This document shows positions 27,324-37,294 of a stretch of DNA of 64,000 bases, piece after piece. The first letter of the stretch is position 1. Each line of letters opens with the position of its first letter. Both the position numbers and the translations under genes were made by a program. The notes beneath the pieces were generated by a model. The model saw only the letters and a list, made by a program, of their open reading frames with translations, did not search any database and had not been told where the DNA came from. The stretch lies in assembly GCA_963838885.1 (NCBI GenBank), contig CAWITB010000057.1, positions 1 to 64,000 of the forward strand. Reading direction: 5' to 3'. The stretch is from JAICMB01 sp963838885. GTDB taxonomy: Bacteria > Acidobacteriota > Terriglobia > Bryobacterales > Bryobacteraceae.

Positions 27324-28127
27324 ATGCGAACTATTTTTATAGCCTGTGGACTCCTGCTTTCCGCGCTCCTCAGCGGCTGCGGCGGACCGAAGCCGGAATC
27401 GGAAAATACGGCGCCTAAGGAAGCTCCAACCGGGAGCGCCGCGGGCGTTCCTGCCGGCGTCGATGAGGCCAATGCCGGTACGATATCTGGCAAAGTCCTT
27501 TTCACGGGCGCAAAGCCCGAGATGCGGACTATCGATATGTCGGGAACGGCGGCGTGCGCTAAAGAACACAGCACGCCTCAGAAGTCCGAAGAGATCGTCG
27601 TCAACGGGAACAATACTCTCAAGTACGTTTTTGTATGGGTGAAGTCCGGCGTGCCGGAGAGGACCTGGCCCGCTCCGCGCAATCCCGTCGTGCTCGATCA
27701 GACCGGCTGTATGTTCGAACCGCACGTAATCGGCGCCATGGTAAATCAGGATGTCAAGTTCACAAATCAGGATCCGACAAACCATAACATTCATCCGTTG
27801 CCCCGCCTGAATGCGGAGTGGAATGAATCTGAAGCGCCGAAATCATCCGACGTCGTCAAGCGCTTCACGAAACAGGAAGTGATGGTTCCGGTAAAATGCA
27901 ACATCCATCCCTGGATGCGCGCCTACATCGGAGTCGTGAGCCATCCGTTTTTCGCCGTTACCGGTGACGACGGCGCATTTAAGATCAAAGGTCTGCCGCC
28001 TGGGAACTACACGCTCGAGGCTTGGCAGGAACGCTACGGAAGGAAGGACATCGACGTCGTGGTCGGCCCCAAAGAAGACAAGACCGTAGATTTCGATTTC
28101 ACCGGCGGAGCGACTGCAAGTAGGTAA
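27324..28127 (+). CDS. Cupredoxin-like lipoprotein with carboxypeptidase-regulatory-like fold
   Basis: The start at ATG 27324 (behind GAAGGA) gives a lipobox, LLLSALLSGCGG. After a Pro/Ala-rich linker the core reads GTISGKVLFTGAKPEM, ending in GAFKIKGLPPGNYTLEAWQE, the signature of a CarboxypepD_reg/transthyretin-like strand pair. Between them lie NHNIHPLPRLNAEW and VPVKCNIHPWMRAY. These present His, Cys, His and Met in the order of a type 1 copper site, so a periplasmic electron carrier is likely. Its end overlaps the convergent ceramidase-like gene by 29 bases. A heme dehydrogenase lies on each side, which would supply electrons. Confidence 0.75.
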   Translation: MRTIFIACGLLLSALLSGCGGPKPESENTAPKEAPTGSAAGVPAGVDEANAGTISGKVLFTGAKPEMRTIDMSGTAACAKEHSTPQKSEEIVVNGNNTLKYVFVWVKSGVPERTWPAPRNPVVLDQTGCMFEPHVIGAMVNQDVKFTNQDPTNHNIHPLPRLNAEWNESEAPKSSDVVKRFTKQEVMVPVKCNIHPWMRAYIGVVSHPFFAVTGDDGAFKIKGLPPGNYTLEAWQERYGRKDIDVVVGPKEDKTVDFDFTGGATASR

Positions 28128-29370
28128 TCACTCCATCGCGCACGTCCTGTTCCGCCGCGCCCGTAAATACGGAGGTGTTGGGCTCATACCCGCCCTCTTC
28201 AAATCCTTGCTTGGTAGGCAAGTACCCGATCCATCCATTGGTATATCCGAAATAAAAGGTCTGCGTAAAGGGCGAATGGTCCCGCACCGCGGTGGCAATC
28301 TCGCAAAACAGCTCAGCCGGCGCGGACCAGATTATCGTATCGTTGATCCGCAGAAAGCGGACAGGCAACCTCACCAGCGCCGAGCTTCCTTCCATGCGTG
28401 AATAGGACGCCAACTCCGCCGGCCAATTCAGGTTTGGCTTGCGCGGCGTCTCAACGATCTTCTCTCCGGTGTGCATCGTCAGATCCGCCGATGCGGGCCC
28501 GAGCCTCTTCAGACCCGCCAGAATCCGGTCCCCCAGCAACACATCAAACTGCGATAGGTGTCCGCTCTTTGCGTTCGGATATCCGCTGTAAATTGGGGCA
28601 ATGTTTCCGGCCGCGCCATTCACATACAGCACTGGTACTCCAACCTTCTGTTCCACATAGGCCGCAGCAACGCCCGGAGCATCGCCGCTAATCTTCAGGT
28701 TCGCCCCACTCAACACCGTCCCATGCATTGCGTAATTCGCGATTACCGCGATCGGCGCGCCATCCGGACGCTCCAGCCGCAGCAGTCCGATCTGGCGATC
28801 AACCGGTCCATCCGGATTCAATCCCAGCGACACCTTTCCATCCACGTCCTTCGCCCGCCGGTTCATGTTCGCAAACGCCACACCGGTTCCGATTGCGATG
28901 CGCGCGGGTGCCAGGTTCGCCTTCGCTTCCTTAATTCCCTGCACCACCGCGTTTTCAACCAGCGCCGCATAGTCGCGATTCCATTCATGGTCGGAGCGTC
29001 CCAGCAGCGTCTTGTAAATTCCCGGTGGACCTACCTCCGGCGTCGCGTGCGAATGGGTGACGCTCCACCACACGTTCCGCGGGTCCACTCCAATCTCCTT
29101 GTGCAAACGTTCCGCCACTTCTTGATAAACGCTGGGCGAGAACAGACACAGGTCGCTCGCGATCAAATAAAACTGGGTTCTTCCGTCATCCATCGCCACC
29201 ACGCGATGATAGATGCGGTCGTGCACTCCGTCCGATTGGCGCGCCGCGTAACCCATCAGCCATTGCGGGCTGTCTGGCGTGATGTCGACCTTCGACGCGC
29301 CTGCCCGAAACGTCGCGGCGCAAAGCGGCAGCACCGCCCATAAAATTCCAACACCTAGAATGCGTTTCAC
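28099..29370 (-). CDS. Neutral/alkaline ceramidase-like secreted hydrolase
   Basis: A signal peptide (MKRILGVGILWAVLPLCAA) precedes FRAGASKVDITPDSPQWLMG, the standard opening of the neutral ceramidase N-terminal domain. The zinc-binding region reads VTHSHATPEVGPP (near residue 105), with YAMHGTVLSG near 210 and VNGAAGNIAPI near 250. At 423 residues it lacks the C-terminal immunoglobulin-like domain of true ceramidases. In Acidobacteria such proteins are numerous and their substrates unproven. It lies immediately downstream of the heme dehydrogenase at 29388 (18-base gap) and is probably co-transcribed with it. Confidence 0.82.
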   Translation of the reverse strand: MKRILGVGILWAVLPLCAATFRAGASKVDITPDSPQWLMGYAARQSDGVHDRIYHRVVAMDDGRTQFYLIASDLCLFSPSVYQEVAERLHKEIGVDPRNVWWSVTHSHATPEVGPPGIYKTLLGRSDHEWNRDYAALVENAVVQGIKEAKANLAPARIAIGTGVAFANMNRRAKDVDGKVSLGLNPDGPVDRQIGLLRLERPDGAPIAVIANYAMHGTVLSGANLKISGDAPGVAAAYVEQKVGVPVLYVNGAAGNIAPIYSGYPNAKSGHLSQFDVLLGDRILAGLKRLGPASADLTMHTGEKIVETPRKPNLNWPAELASYSRMEGSSALVRLPVRFLRINDTIIWSAPAELFCEIATAVRDHSPFTQTFYFGYTNGWIGYLPTKQGFEEGGYEPNTSVFTGAAEQDVRDGVITYLQSLRR

Positions 29371-29387
29371 GAATCTCCCCTGCGCGA

Positions 29388-32345
29388 TTATTGATTGTTC
29401 TTCAGGAAATCGAGCAAGCCGGCCATCTGTTTGACCGTAATCTGCTTTTCCAGATCCGCTGGCATGGCCGACAGGTTCGTCGTATACATATTCCTGATGT
29501 CGTCCCGCTGAATCACGTCTTCCTTGCCGTCCTCGTGTTTCAGAGTAATGGTCGTCGGCGTTTGCGGCCCGATCACGCCGTCGTAGTTTCCACCGCTATT
29601 CGTTTCGACAACGTACGACTCATACCCCTGCGCAATCGACTTACTCGGAATCAGAATGTTCGTCAGCAATGCCTCCTTCGGTTGATTCCGCACCGTCCCC
29701 AGGTCCGGCCCTACGTCATGACCGGCGCCATTAAAGCGATGGCACTTTTCGCAGATCGTGTCGAAGATGTGCTTGCCGTCCGCCGGATTCCCCTTCAAAT
29801 CCAGCGCCGCCTGATACTTCTTCACCACTGCCTCGCGATCCTTTGGGGTCTGTTCGAGAATCGGCCTGGCCTCCGCCCGTACGGCCGGATCGGGATTCAT
29901 AATGAAGCGATTCTTCTGCCGCACCGAAAGCATCCAGGGCTGCACATCTCCCGACTTCAGCGCGGCCAGCAGCAGTTTTTGCCGCCCCGGGTTGGCCACC
30001 AGGGCATCGGCGGCCACCGCGCGCCCATTCGGCGTGAAGTCTCGCCAATGCTCCAGCAGATAATTCGCCGGCGCGTCGCCAGGCAATCGTCCATACGCCC
30101 GGATCGCGGCTACCTGGACCGCCTCCGGCTGCTGTGGATCGATCAACGATTTGAAAATATCGGCGTGTGACTCCGCATTTGAAAGCGCCAGCAGTCCAAT
30201 CGAATCGGCCCGCAACTCCGCATCCGCATGCGCGTCCTTCACCACCGCCGCGGCGCGCGCAACCGCTTTCGCCAAACCGGCGCCCGACGGCGGCCCCGCC
30301 GCTTCCAAATCCCGCAAGGCGGCACGCCGTACTCCTGCATCGTCGGATTCGAACAGCGCCACCAGAGTGTCTTTGCTCCTCGGCGACAGCGTTCCGTGCT
30401 TCACCCGGAGTGCCTGGTTCAATCCCTCCAGGCTCGCCGCTCGCCAGCCCGCCGTCTCTGCGCCTTTAGTGGCCTCCACTTTCGTCAGCAGGGCCTCGAT
30501 CTCCCCCGGCTTCTGCCCCGCTGCGATTATCGAGCTGATATTTCTAAAGAGCGTCAAGCGTCCGGGCGTCGTCGGCCCGCCCAACGCCACGGCTTTCTTG
30601 AACAACCGCGGAGCATCCGCCGCATCCGCGCTCAGCGCCGCAACCTGCAGCCACTTATCGTCCACATCGCGGAACAGAATGCGGTCGCGCGCCTCCTGCG
30701 ATGCCGGCGTCTTCAGGTTTCCCAAAGTAAGGACGAGTTGATATCGCACGCGAGCGGACGGATCATCGGCCATGCTCAATAGTTTCCTGGACAGCTCGGG
30801 CTCCGTGCTCAGCCGCGCCTCCGCCAGAATGATCGCGTTCTCCCGCACGCCGGCTTCCGAATCGTCAAGAGCTTTTTGAATTAAGGCCGTGTCCAGCTTG
30901 CCCAGTCCTTCAAGCGTCCAAAGCGCGTGCACACGGCCCTGTGGCGCGCTCGTGCTGTGGAACAGATCCGCAATCGCCGGGGCGGCCTCGACCGCATGAC
31001 GATCCACCAACAATCTCTGCGCCGTTCGCCGCCACCAGATCACCGGGTTCGCGAGCTGCTTCACCAGTTCGGCGTCCGATGCTTTCCCGAGTTGTACGGC
31101 GACCGGCTTGGCCGGAACGCCCTCTGGCAAAATGCGGTATATGCGCCCCATCTCCTCGCCCTTGTACAAATCCGGCGAATGATAGGTATCGCTCGCCATC
31201 CACTCCGGATGCTCTATAACCATGCGATAGTAATCGAGCACGTACATCGCGCCATCCGGGCCGATATACATGTTCACCGGGCGAAACCATGCGTCCGTCG
31301 ACGCCAGAAACTCCGAGGAGTTTTGCGCCCGTCTGGCAAGGTATAACGATCCGTTTTCCGACAGCGCATCCTGATGAATAATGTTATGCACAGGCTCCGA
31401 CGTAAACGTCGAGCCGCGGTAATAGCAGATGCCGCATGCCGAAGTGAACTCGCCCACGCCGCTCAACATCTCGAAGCGTGGATGTACCGTGATCGCGAAT
31501 ACTTTCGCGGCCGCGCCGTGATCGGAGATGTCCTCCACGGCATTCGCGATCGGCAGGTCCGGGTTGCGGCCCAGATATCGCGCCGCGATCGCCTCCATGC
31601 GCACATGGTTCGAATTGCTGACCAGAAAATGCCGCCCGTAATCGTCAAAGCTCTGCCCAAACTGGGACGAGCTCGCGAGCACCTCCAGCTCGCTCGTGTC
31701 TGGCCGGAAGCGGACATTATGTCCCGGCCGATGCAGCACGGGCCCGCCCTCCCGGTCCACGAAGCGCACATCCGAACCCGGATCGCCGAATTCTTTCTTG
31801 AAGACCACCGCCGTCGCGGGATGCTCATGCGCGATATAAATCCAGTTGTCCAGCCCGTACACCAGGCCATTGGCGGTGTGCTGCGGATTAGTGAACGGGA
31901 ATCCAGTCAGAACCTTTTTCCTGATGTCCGCCTTGCCGTCTCCATCCGTATCTTCGAAATACCAGATGTCGGGAGAATCGGCCACCAGGATTCCCTTTTT
32001 CCACCGCATCACGCTCGTCGGCAGCACCAGGCCATCGGCGAAGATCGTCGCCTTGTCCGGATATCCATCGCCGTCGGTGTCGCGCAGCATCTTCACGCGC
32101 CCCACGTGCCCCTTCACGTTCAGCGGATAGGCGCGGTCCTCCACCACGTAGATGTTCCCGTTCTCGTCGATATCCATTGAGACCGGAGACACCACGTTGG
32201 GCTCCGTCGTGAACGTCTCGATGCGGTACCCCGGAGCAATCTTGAAAGTCTTTAGCGCATCTTTGGGCGCATACGGCGGCCCGGAAGCTTTATGCGCGCA
32301 ACCCAAACCGGTCAATAGAAGGCAGATAATAATGTTTATTTTCAT
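29388..32345 (-). CDS. PVC-type heme-binding membrane-bound dehydrogenase lipoprotein, second copy
   Basis: The ATG at 32345 gives a lipobox (ICLLLTGLGCAH). The domain order matches the paralogue at 23815: propeller (MDIDENGNIYVVEDRAYP, DTDGDGYPDKATIFADG, ISDHGAAAKVFAIT), HEAT repeats from about residue 440, and a C-terminal heme domain with CEKCH near residue 865 and GPDLGTVRNQPKEAL. It would be anchored in the membrane facing the periplasm and pass electrons through heme c. The downstream ceramidase-like gene may act on the same substrate pool. The frame is intact over 985 residues. Confidence 0.9.
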   Translation of the reverse strand: MKINIIICLLLTGLGCAHKASGPPYAPKDALKTFKIAPGYRIETFTTEPNVVSPVSMDIDENGNIYVVEDRAYPLNVKGHVGRVKMLRDTDGDGYPDKATIFADGLVLPTSVMRWKKGILVADSPDIWYFEDTDGDGKADIRKKVLTGFPFTNPQHTANGLVYGLDNWIYIAHEHPATAVVFKKEFGDPGSDVRFVDREGGPVLHRPGHNVRFRPDTSELEVLASSSQFGQSFDDYGRHFLVSNSNHVRMEAIAARYLGRNPDLPIANAVEDISDHGAAAKVFAITVHPRFEMLSGVGEFTSACGICYYRGSTFTSEPVHNIIHQDALSENGSLYLARRAQNSSEFLASTDAWFRPVNMYIGPDGAMYVLDYYRMVIEHPEWMASDTYHSPDLYKGEEMGRIYRILPEGVPAKPVAVQLGKASDAELVKQLANPVIWWRRTAQRLLVDRHAVEAAPAIADLFHSTSAPQGRVHALWTLEGLGKLDTALIQKALDDSEAGVRENAIILAEARLSTEPELSRKLLSMADDPSARVRYQLVLTLGNLKTPASQEARDRILFRDVDDKWLQVAALSADAADAPRLFKKAVALGGPTTPGRLTLFRNISSIIAAGQKPGEIEALLTKVEATKGAETAGWRAASLEGLNQALRVKHGTLSPRSKDTLVALFESDDAGVRRAALRDLEAAGPPSGAGLAKAVARAAAVVKDAHADAELRADSIGLLALSNAESHADIFKSLIDPQQPEAVQVAAIRAYGRLPGDAPANYLLEHWRDFTPNGRAVAADALVANPGRQKLLLAALKSGDVQPWMLSVRQKNRFIMNPDPAVRAEARPILEQTPKDREAVVKKYQAALDLKGNPADGKHIFDTICEKCHRFNGAGHDVGPDLGTVRNQPKEALLTNILIPSKSIAQGYESYVVETNSGGNYDGVIGPQTPTTITLKHEDGKEDVIQRDDIRNMYTTNLSAMPADLEKQITVKQMAGLLDFLKNNQ

Positions 32346-32411
32346 GTTGTGAAACGCAACGATTTGTACGATCCTGCCGGCGGCGCCGCGCGCTGACATA
32401 ATAAAAGTATC

Positions 32412-33915
32412 GTGCGTCGGCGCCGACTCTCTTCTTTAGTATCCGCAATGTGCGGCATTGTTTTCCTCACAGGCGCGGCGGCTGCCGCGGACCTTGAAAA
32501 AGTCCCCGTGACCTGGGACGCAACGGCCGTAGCCGGCCTCGAAGTGCCGCTCGCCAATCCGCGCTATTCGCCCCAGCACATTTCCCAAGCCGAGTACTAC
32601 AAGATTCCGGTCCGCGCCATCTATAAGAGCTATCCGGTCTATGATCCGGAGCGCGAGCCCGCCGGTTACCGCGAGTGGCTCTCGCATCAGGAGCCGGTCG
32701 TCATCGATTTTGCGGCCGCGAACTTCGCTACCCACGAAGACTGGATACGCGCGGGCGAACTCGTTTTCAACGCGCCCATTTCCTACGGTCCAGTCTTCTT
32801 CGGCGCCGCCGATGTGCGCGATCCCGCTTTTCTTAAAAAGAGCGGCATGCCCGTCGCCAAAGACGGCACGATTCCGTTTGCCCGCTGGGTGATCCGCCGC
32901 AAAGGCGAGATCGAATTGGGCACAATGGGCTGCAATACCTGCCATACGCGCGTCCTGCCCGACGGAACCGTCGTCCCCGGGGCGCAAGGCAACAATCCCG
33001 GCGATCGCGAAGGCGCCATGCTGCTCCGCCGCAGTGCCGGCATCGTCCCCGCGGACAAACTCCTGGAACGGATGCGCGGGTTCGCTCGCCAGTTCGAGCT
33101 TCCCTGGCTTCCCGGCGATCCAAACCGCAAAGCCCAAACTCTTTCGCTCGAGCAATTCATCGCCGCGGGCGAAAACATCCCCGCCGGAGTCACCGCGCGC
33201 GCCAGCACCAGCATGTTCCTGCCGCCGCAGATCCCGGACCTCATCGGAGTCCAAGAGCGCCGCTATCTCGATCACACCGGGCTCGTCCGTCAGCGCGATA
33301 TCGGCGACCTGATGCGCTACGCTTCTCTCGTCCAGGACCTTCTTCCGCTCAACCGCTACGGCGACTTTCCCGCTCTTTCCAACGCCGGCCGGGCTATGCG
33401 CTACAGCGATGAGCAACTCTATGCCTTGGCGCAATATCTCTACTCGCTCACGCCGCCGGTCAATCCCAATCGCTTCGATGCGCTCGCCGCCCGCGGACAA
33501 ACAAGTCTTCGCCGCCCAGGGATGCGCTCAGTGCCATACGCCGCCGCTCTACACCAACAATAAGCTCACGCCAGTAGAAACCTTTGAGGTTCCCCCAGCG
33601 GACCGCGAGCGCTTCGACATTCTCGACGCCTGCGTCAATACCGACCCACGCTACGCGCTCGCCACTCACAAAGGCACCGGCTATTACAAGGTCCCGTCGC
33701 TCAAGGGCGTCTGGTATCGCGGTCCCTTCGAGCACAACGGATCCGTCGCCACTCTCGAAGACTGGTTCGACCCTGCCCGCCTGCGTCCCGATTACATCCC
33801 AACCGGTTATCGCGGCTTCGATGGCAGTAACCACACCGTCCGCGGCCACGAGTTCGGCCTCCATCTCTCTCCGGCGGATAGATCCGCCCTCATCGCGTTC
33901 CTGAAAACTTTGTAG
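32412..33915 (+). pseudogene. Diheme c-type cytochrome, single frameshift before the second heme
   Basis: The first frame (GTG 32412, or ATG 32448) encodes a signal peptide, then EYYKIPVRAIYKSYPVYDPE and the first heme motif CNTCH near residue 175, then a long helical region. At about 33497 one extra base breaks the frame. The other frame continues KQVFAAQGCAQCHTPPLYTN with the second heme, followed by YYKVPSLKGVWYRGPFEHNG and a normal C-terminus to 33915. The repaired protein has about 500 residues. It resembles cytochrome peroxidase- or MauG-like and di-heme oxidoreductases with an FEHNGSVATL end motif. Everything else is intact, so a sequencing error or very recent mutation is possible. 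Confidence 0.85.
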
Positions 33916-34147
33916 CAGCAATCCCTCGCGCGGACAGCGCGGCGCACGACCCGTCCATCAGCGTGCGCGCCATCGCCTCGCTAAGGCACTTTGAAATCCC
34001 CGGTCAAACGAATATTCGCCGAGGAAGCGCCTACACGTAGGAATCGGAATTAGCAGCGTGCCGTGAAGCCTGGCGCTTTCCGCGTCCTGGTGGCGGGCGG
34101 CTTCGGACGACCTCTGCTGTCGGGTACTTTTAAGGTACGGAAGTAGC

Positions 34148-35119
34148 TTATTTCGCCGGGACCACGTTGCGCTTGATGTAGTCCTCGATTCGCGACGAGT
34201 TGTTTCTTTGCCCGATGTAATGGAAGGCCTCGGCATACTCCACGCCATAGCGCTTGCCCAGTTCGCGGCTGCGGGTCATTTGAAATTCTTTGATGTAATT
34301 GTGGTCCGCTGTGGCAGCGTCGTCCCCCAAGAGAGGCAGTTTTTCGCCCTTTTTCGCCAGTTCGGCGCGCAGCAACGACCCACGATGGCCCGCGGGACCT
34401 TTTGCCACGTTGGCGCGATTGCATTCGACTTTCTTGTCGATCTGGCGGCTGATGTCGACGATGCGCGTAATCTCGGGCCGGCGCGCGAAATAATATTTTT
34501 CGCGCACTGCGTGAGGTTCGAGACCGGCCGCGAACTGCTCCGGATAATCGTGCGCGCGGCCGGCCATCCAGCACGCCGCTTCGACGCCGCGCGCCAGCAT
34601 GTAGTGGTCGGGATTCTCCTCGTCGTGCGCCCACGGGTCCCAGCACACCACCGTGTCGGCCTTCACGAGCCGGATCAGGAAGATCAGCCGGATGATCAGC
34701 TCATTTAGCGGCACGTCCGCCATGCGGTGATTGCTGTAGTTCAAGTCAAAATTGCGCTTGCAGCCCAAGATGCGCGCGATTTCGTCGTTGTCATGCTCGT
34801 TGCCGACAACGTCCTCGCCGATGGTGCCGGGGGTCCCCAGTCCCGGCTCGTCGCCCATATCGTCATTAGTGGCGCGAACAAGGTAGCCGGTGTAGCCCTC
34901 CTCGATGAGCTTGGCGACAGTGCCGGCGGACGAGAGCGCAATATCGTCGGAATGCGCCTGCAGCGCCAGCAGCACCTTCCCTTTGTGGGGTTGTCCCGCC
35001 GCCGGCCGCTCCACGAAAACTCCCTCCGGGCTGGGCTGATAGAGCGGCCCCTCCTGGCCGCGCGCAATCCGGGCGAACGCGGAACCCGCTAATAGATTCG
35101 TGAAATGACGCCGTAACAT
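34148..35119 (-). CDS. PIG-L family deacetylase
   Basis: The family's metal motif is present as LLALQAHSDDIALSSAGT near residue 55 (consensus AHPDD, here AHSDD), with EEGYTGYLVRATNDDMGD and the later CWDPWAHDEENPDHYMLAR (HxxxH) near 165-180. These zinc enzymes remove acetyl groups from N-acetylglucosamine-type substrates. The N-terminus (RRHFTNLLAGSAFARIARG) is a probable Tat or Sec signal, so the enzyme is likely exported. At 323 residues it has a usual length. It lies near ceramidase-like and enolase-superfamily genes, which fits glycoconjugate breakdown. Confidence 0.9.
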   Translation of the reverse strand: MLRRHFTNLLAGSAFARIARGQEGPLYQPSPEGVFVERPAAGQPHKGKVLLALQAHSDDIALSSAGTVAKLIEEGYTGYLVRATNDDMGDEPGLGTPGTIGEDVVGNEHDNDEIARILGCKRNFDLNYSNHRMADVPLNELIIRLIFLIRLVKADTVVCWDPWAHDEENPDHYMLARGVEAACWMAGRAHDYPEQFAAGLEPHAVREKYYFARRPEITRIVDISRQIDKKVECNRANVAKGPAGHRGSLLRAELAKKGEKLPLLGDDAATADHNYIKEFQMTRSRELGKRYGVEYAEAFHYIGQRNNSSRIEDYIKRNVVPAK

Positions 35120-35144
35120 GGAACAATTGTACGCTGAATATATT

Positions 35145-35803
35145 TCAGATCAAGCGCGGCGCTTCAACCGCGGTGGCCGCGCCCGTCGGCTGCGCTGCCG
35201 GGCCTTTCGATAACCGGAGGGCGCAATCCGCAGGCTCTCCGGCAGGCACCCCAGGCTCGCCGCGGCGCTGCTGAACGCGGCCGTCGGCGCGAAAATCGCT
35301 GTCTCGAAAATGGCGCAAGCGCAGTTCGATGTACATCAGGCGCTCCGTGCTTTCCAGGCTGCGCTTCAGGAGTTCGATCAATTGCCGGTTACGCGCGATT
35401 TTCGCGAGCCGCAAGTGGAACGCGTGTTCATGTGAATCAAGTGGGCAAATTCGTTTTGGCCTTTGGTGAGGGATGCGGGCTTGACTACAAGCCGGTCCAG
35501 CTCGTCGATCTCCGCGGCGGTGGCGCGCACGGCCGCGAGTTGGGCGATGGCATTCTCCAGAACGATGCGGGCCTAAAACAGATCGCAGACGACATGGAAG
35601 CTGATCTCGGGTATGTAATACCCGCGACGCGGCGCCACTTGCAGCAGACCTTCATGATGCAAGCGGTTGCATGCCTCGCGGCAAGGGGTCCGGCCGGTCC
35701 GTACCGGCCGATGATGTTGGCCTCCGACAGAAACTCCCCCTCCTCGATTTCCCCTTTGAGAATGGACTGTGACGGCATTGTAGACCCGTTCCGTTTGTGT
35801 CAA
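35145..35803 (-). pseudogene. GntR/FCD-family transcriptional regulator, several frameshifts
   Basis: The pieces read together as a FadR-subfamily regulator. They are TQTERVYNAVTVH (start near 35803), LKGEIEEGEFLSEANIIGRYG in a second frame, then back to TGRTPCREACNRLHHEGLLQ and VAPRRGYYIPEI of the winged helix. The FCD part follows in other frames (ARIVLENAIAQLAAVRA; FHLRLAKIARNRQLIELLKR; ESTERLMYIELRL). At least four shifts are needed. The C-terminus runs into an unrelated Ala/Pro-rich tail. It is divergent from the enolase-superfamily gene, the usual arrangement for a GntR regulator of sugar-acid catabolism, and control of that gene has probably been lost. Confidence 0.8.
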
Positions 35804-35912
35804 TTTTGTGGGCGCGCTTTTTGCCAGGCTTTAATACTTCATCCTTACACCTCCGCCGCGGTCCGAAGGGGAGAACGGCAAAGAGCGCTCACAAGAATTC
35901 TATTGTTGGATC

Positions 35913-35935
35913 AGTATACTATTGATATATTTTCC
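35913..35935. promoter_or_regulatory. AT-rich palindrome between the GntR remnant and the enolase-superfamily gene
   Basis: The perfect palindrome AGTATACT (35913-35920) is followed by TTGATATAT, about 45 bases before the ATG at 35978. It is a plausible GntR operator and promoter. TGATATAT occurs again near 37219 upstream of the TonB receptor remnant. Confidence 0.3.
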
Positions 35936-35977
35936 AATGACCGAGGATGACGTTAGCACGGCGATTGTGCGGCCAAT

Positions 35978-37177
35978 ATGAAGATTGTCGAGGTGAGGGC
36001 GGCGGGCTTGCGGTTTGGGACGCCCGCAGGTGGGTGGGCCAAGGAGATCCAGCCGAACGACTGCGTCCACACTCTCGTTGCCGTTTTTACGGATGAGGGC
36101 GTGACCGGTTGGGGTTCCGTCTTCACCAACGATCAACTGGTACGGGGCGCTCTGGGCATCCTCGAACCGCTCTATTTAGGCGAGAACCCGCTCGAGCCGG
36201 AGCGAGTCACCGAGAAACTCCACGCTCACACGTTCTGGATGGGACGCGGAGGGTCCATCACGCACACGATCAGCGGAATCGATATCGCAATGTGGGACAT
36301 TCTGGGCCGGGCCACCGGCCAGCCTGTGGGCCGCCTACTGGGCGGGCGCTACCGGGCGCGGGTCTGGCCCTATGCTTCGCTTTTGATGGATGACCCCAGC
36401 GCGCTCGCCGAGCGTTTACTTGCGATCAGGGGCCAGGGATTTCGCGCCTTCAAAATCGGATGGGGGCCGTTCGGACGCCATGGCGCCGCCAAGGACGAAA
36501 TCATCGTAAAGGCTGCGCGCGAGGCGATTGGACCAGGCGCGTTCCTTATGGTCGATGCGGGCGCGAGCGATGCATTTTGGCCGCAGGGTTACAAGTGGGC
36601 GTTGCGAACGGCCGCGATGCTGGCGGACTACGACGTCCATTGGTTCGAAGAACCTCTCCCTCCCGACAATCTGCACGATTACGTATTGCTGCGGGAACGC
36701 TCGGCCGTCAAGGTCGCCGGGGGCGAAGTGTTGACGAGGCGGCAATCGTTCACCCCCTGGCTGCAGGCGCGCGCGCTCGATATCGTACAACCCGACACGA
36801 CTAAGGTCGGTGGCATCACCGAACAACGGCGGATTGCCTGGATGGCCGAAGACAACGGGGTGCAATTCATTCCCCATGGATGGAACACCGCGCTAGGCTT
36901 GGCCGCCGACCTGCAATTGGCCTCGGCGAACCGCAACACCGACATGGTGGAGTATCTTATGGGATCTCCCTTTATAGACGGCTTGGCCGAGCAGCCTTGG
37001 AAACTCGATCAGGATGGCATGCTCGCCATACCGGAGAGCCCCGGCTTGGGAGTGCCGCTGAACATGGATGCAGTGGAGAGGCACACCGGCGAGCGGTTTC
37101 AGCAGCTCCATGCGGCAGCAGGCGGGGCGTTCGGGAACAGCGCCGGCGCGGTCGAGAAATCTTTGGATCGCGGCTGA
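35978..37177 (+). CDS. Mandelate racemase/muconate lactonizing (enolase superfamily) enzyme
   Basis: The capping domain (residues 1-120) and barrel are complete. Catalytic and metal residues visible are Lys in FRAFKIGWG near 165, Asp in FLMVDAGAS near 194, Glu in HWFEEPLPP near 226, Glu in VAGGEVLTR near 250 and the general-base His in FIPHGWNTA near 303. The KxG and distal HGW motifs fit the mandelate racemase or D-gluconate-dehydratase-type subgroups, whose members dehydrate or epimerise sugar acids. It faces a decayed GntR regulator and precedes a decayed TonB receptor, so the enzyme outlived its regulator and uptake system. Confidence 0.9.
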   Translation: MKIVEVRAAGLRFGTPAGGWAKEIQPNDCVHTLVAVFTDEGVTGWGSVFTNDQLVRGALGILEPLYLGENPLEPERVTEKLHAHTFWMGRGGSITHTISGIDIAMWDILGRATGQPVGRLLGGRYRARVWPYASLLMDDPSALAERLLAIRGQGFRAFKIGWGPFGRHGAAKDEIIVKAAREAIGPGAFLMVDAGASDAFWPQGYKWALRTAAMLADYDVHWFEEPLPPDNLHDYVLLRERSAVKVAGGEVLTRRQSFTPWLQARALDIVQPDTTKVGGITEQRRIAWMAEDNGVQFIPHGWNTALGLAADLQLASANRNTDMVEYLMGSPFIDGLAEQPWKLDQDGMLAIPESPGLGVPLNMDAVERHTGERFQQLHAAAGGAFGNSAGAVEKSLDRG

Positions 37178-37294
37178 ATTTCATATCGCTGGGTAATAAT
37201 TTCCAACCTGGATCGCCACAGCTTGATGTTTTTGATATATAACAAGTACACTTGCTGACGAATCGCACTCTCTTACGGAGGTCAAATCCGCAAC

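Noticed and set aside
32436..33500. Long minus-strand frame of 354 residues
   Set aside because: It is the complement of the diheme cytochrome gene, with repetitive Gly/Ala/Arg content and no domain.
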